From CAZXSK01 sp964642855 (GTDB taxonomy: Bacteria; Planctomycetota; Phycisphaerae; SM23-33), in the NCBI GenBank assembly GCA_964642855.1, contig CAZXSK010000023.1, positions 1 to 51,649 of the forward strand: a stretch of DNA of 51,649 nucleotides, given 5' to 3'. How positions within the stretch are numbered: the stretch's first letter is position 1; each line of letters starts with the position of its first letter. Positions 50,351 through 51,649 of this stretch are shown here, one piece after another. The position numbers and the translations under genes are program-made. The notes under the pieces were generated by a model. It did no database searches. It was given only the letters and a program-made list of their open reading frames with translations, and was not told the DNA's origin.

Positions 50351-50429
50351 GGTCGGTGCAGTAAAACCGCACGGACGGACGATGTCAAACCTCCGCTGGC
50401 CGGATGTGTCGCCTCGCCCTACGCGCCGG

Positions 50430-50435
50430 TACAAT
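50430..50435 (+). promoter_or_regulatory. -10 element just upstream of mnmA
   Basis: TACAAT ends 8 bases before the mnmA ATG, so the transcript would begin only one to three bases upstream. The -35 region (TGTCGC at 50407-50412) is poor. Confidence 0.4.
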
Positions 50436-50443
50436 GACAGGTC

Positions 50444-51478
50444 ATGGGAAAGCAGCCCGGACGGATCGCGGTAGCCATGAGCGGCGGGGTCGACTCCTCC
50501 GTCGCTGCAGCCCTGCTGCAGGAGCAAGGCTGGACGGTCGAGGGCGTATTCATGACGCTCGGGATCGTCCCGGCTGACGATGCGCTGCGCGTGGGCGAAG
50601 CGCTGGGCATTGCGGTGCACGTGTTGGATGTCGCCCAGCCTTTCGCCGCGGTACAGCGATATTTCCAGCAGGAGTATCTCGCCGGGCGAACGCCCAACCC
50701 GTGCATCCGCTGCAATGTGATTCTCAAGTTCGGCTACCTGATGGACTGGGCATTGCAGCAGGGGTTCGACGCCTTTGCGACCGGCCACTATGCCCGGATC
50801 GATTGCAGCGGCGAGAGCCCGTGCATTCGGCGCGGCGTGGATCCCGCCAAGGACCAGGCGTATGCACTGTTCGGCATCGATCGTCGTCGGCTGTCACGCA
50901 TCCATCTGCCCATCGGCGGACTCGATGACAAGGCGCAGACCCGAGAAATCGCCAGAAGCCTGAACCTGCCCGTACACGCCAAGCCCGACAGCCAGGAGAT
51001 CTGCTTCATCCCAGACGATGATTACGTAGCCTACCTGGCCGAGCACGCCCCTGACGCACTTCAGCCCGGGGAGATCGTCACAACGTCCGGCGAGGTGGTC
51101 GGCACGCACGAGGGATACGGGCAGTTCACCATCGGCCAGCGCCGCGGCGTGGGTGTCGCTGCCGGCGTGCCGATGTACGTCGTCGGCATCGACCCGGCAA
51201 CCGCGCGAGTGACGATCGGCCCGCGAGAGGCAGCGCGGCATCGCACGCTCTCTGCCGCAGGAAGCAACTTCCACGCCGATACGCCGGACCGCTTCGAAGC
51301 CACGGTGCAGGTTCGCTACAACCACCGCGGTCAGCCCGGGGTGGTGACACGCAACGCCTCCGATACCTTCGACGTGGAGTTCCGGCAGGACGTTCACGCG
51401 ATTACGCCTGGGCAGGCAGCGGTGCTGTTCGACGGCGACCGCCTGCTGGGCGGGGGATGGATCGACCATGCCCAGTAG
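50444..51478 (+). CDS. mnmA: tRNA-specific 2-thiouridylase
   Basis: MnmA (344 aa) thiolates U34 of tRNA-Lys, -Glu and -Gln. The PP-loop is AMSGGVDSSVAAALL (residues 11-25). The two catalytic Cys are Cys87 in RTPNPCIRCN and Cys187 in DSQEICFIPD. GHYARI and KDQAYALFGI are further conserved motifs. Length is slightly short because the N-terminal region between the PP-loop and Cys87 lacks the usual insertion of about 20 residues. It acts on the same wobble base as MnmE. The transcript is predicted to have almost no leader. The last 11 bases overlap the next gene. Confidence 0.96.
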   Translation: MGKQPGRIAVAMSGGVDSSVAAALLQEQGWTVEGVFMTLGIVPADDALRVGEALGIAVHVLDVAQPFAAVQRYFQQEYLAGRTPNPCIRCNVILKFGYLMDWALQQGFDAFATGHYARIDCSGESPCIRRGVDPAKDQAYALFGIDRRRLSRIHLPIGGLDDKAQTREIARSLNLPVHAKPDSQEICFIPDDDYVAYLAEHAPDALQPGEIVTTSGEVVGTHEGYGQFTIGQRRGVGVAAGVPMYVVGIDPATARVTIGPREAARHRTLSAAGSNFHADTPDRFEATVQVRYNHRGQPGVVTRNASDTFDVEFRQDVHAITPGQAAVLFDGDRLLGGGWIDHAQ

Positions 51479-51649
51479 AAGCGGGGGCGAGGGGAGAGAG
51501 TTGCTGGCAATTCACCCGGGCGCACTGGGCGACGTGGTTCTGTTCGGCCGGCTTCTGCAACTACTGGGGCGGCCTGTGACCGTGATCACCGCCGGCAGCA
51601 AAGGCGGGCTTCTGGTCGAGGCCGGTGTCGCCCGGCGCGCGATCGACTT
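51468..51649 (+). CDS. glycosyltransferase family 9 (heptosyltransferase-like), 5' part only
   Basis: The window ends after 60 codons. The visible N-terminus, LLAIHPGALGDVVLFGRLLQ followed by RPVTVITAGSKGGLLVEAG, is the start of the glycosyltransferase 9 fold, where IRxxxLGDVVL is the hallmark. These enzymes transfer heptose from ADP-heptose to the LPS core. It overlaps mnmA by 11 bp and follows in the same direction. With kdsA, it supports an LPS-containing outer membrane. The exact specificity cannot be stated from the fragment. Confidence 0.8.
   Translation, partial: MPSRSGGEGRELLAIHPGALGDVVLFGRLLQLLGRPVTVITAGSKGGLLVEAGVARRAID

Overview
The window reads as a GC-rich chromosomal contig from a Gram-negative planctomycete, most likely class Phycisphaerae. 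This placement is inference. It rests on a LEPR-XLL surface protein with a CARDB-like domain, a type I sulfatase, KdsA and a heptosyltransferase-type gene (LPS-like envelope), a TPR protein carrying two RNA polymerase alpha-CTD copies, and several small zinc-ribbon proteins. A run of 100 N flanked by an exact 55-bp duplication indicates a scaffolded short-read, probably metagenomic, assembly.

Layout. 1-3.4 kb, minus strand: a truncated LEPR-XLL surface protein and a sulfatase. 3.6-7.8 kb, plus: kdsA, tgt, yajC, a cyclophilin, a 66-aa zinc-ribbon-like protein and an SDR lacking the catalytic Tyr. 7.8-12 kb, minus: a membrane VWA/glutamine-amidotransferase-like protein and a metallophosphoesterase-PHP fusion. 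12.2-14.3 kb, plus: trpD and a zinc alcohol dehydrogenase. 14.3-15.9 kb, minus: pyrK and a pyruvoyl-dependent arginine decarboxylase, divergent from argH-thiL-tsaE (16.1-18.9 kb). 18.9-22.7 kb: a diacylglycerol-kinase-family gene divergent from the TPR/alpha-CTD gene, then a SpoIID-like lipoprotein and the SRP RNA. 22.9-30 kb: a TIGR03960-type radical SAM protein, yjbQ, a zinc-ribbon protein, a 660-aa secreted protein, hpt with a PH-like membrane protein, a YbaK-like deacylase, and an ORF-poor stretch ending in a strong terminator. 30.2-34.3 kb, minus: Gfo/Idh oxidoreductase, polyprenyl-phosphate sugar transferase and mnmE. 34.4-40.1 kb, plus: a rhodanese lipoprotein, a C4 zinc-ribbon coiled coil, rnhA, dnaG and rpoD. 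40.4-47.2 kb: a REC/HD-GYP regulator, then tetR with a membrane-fusion protein and an RND pump under two TetR-type palindromes. 47.2-51.6 kb: miaA-tadA, a small secreted protein, AMMECR1, a zinc-ribbon VTT membrane protein, mnmA and a truncated glycosyltransferase family 9 gene.

Most of this is housekeeping: tRNA modification (tgt, mnmE, miaA, tadA, mnmA, tsaE), replication and transcription (dnaG, rnhA, rpoD), protein export (yajC, SRP RNA) and envelope synthesis. I see no CRISPR array, insertion sequence, prophage, tRNA or rRNA. The least conventional items are the TPR/double alpha-CTD protein with its divergent promoter pair sharing one -10 element, the metallophosphoesterase-PHP fusion, the plus-strand structured transcript candidate near 30 kb, the RND pump with a large porter-domain insertion and altered proton-relay positions, and promoters placed so close to start codons that leaderless mRNAs are likely. 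Many upstream regions carry recognisable sigma70-type promoters with 16-19 bp spacers. No function here was tested by database search; all calls are from reading the sequence.
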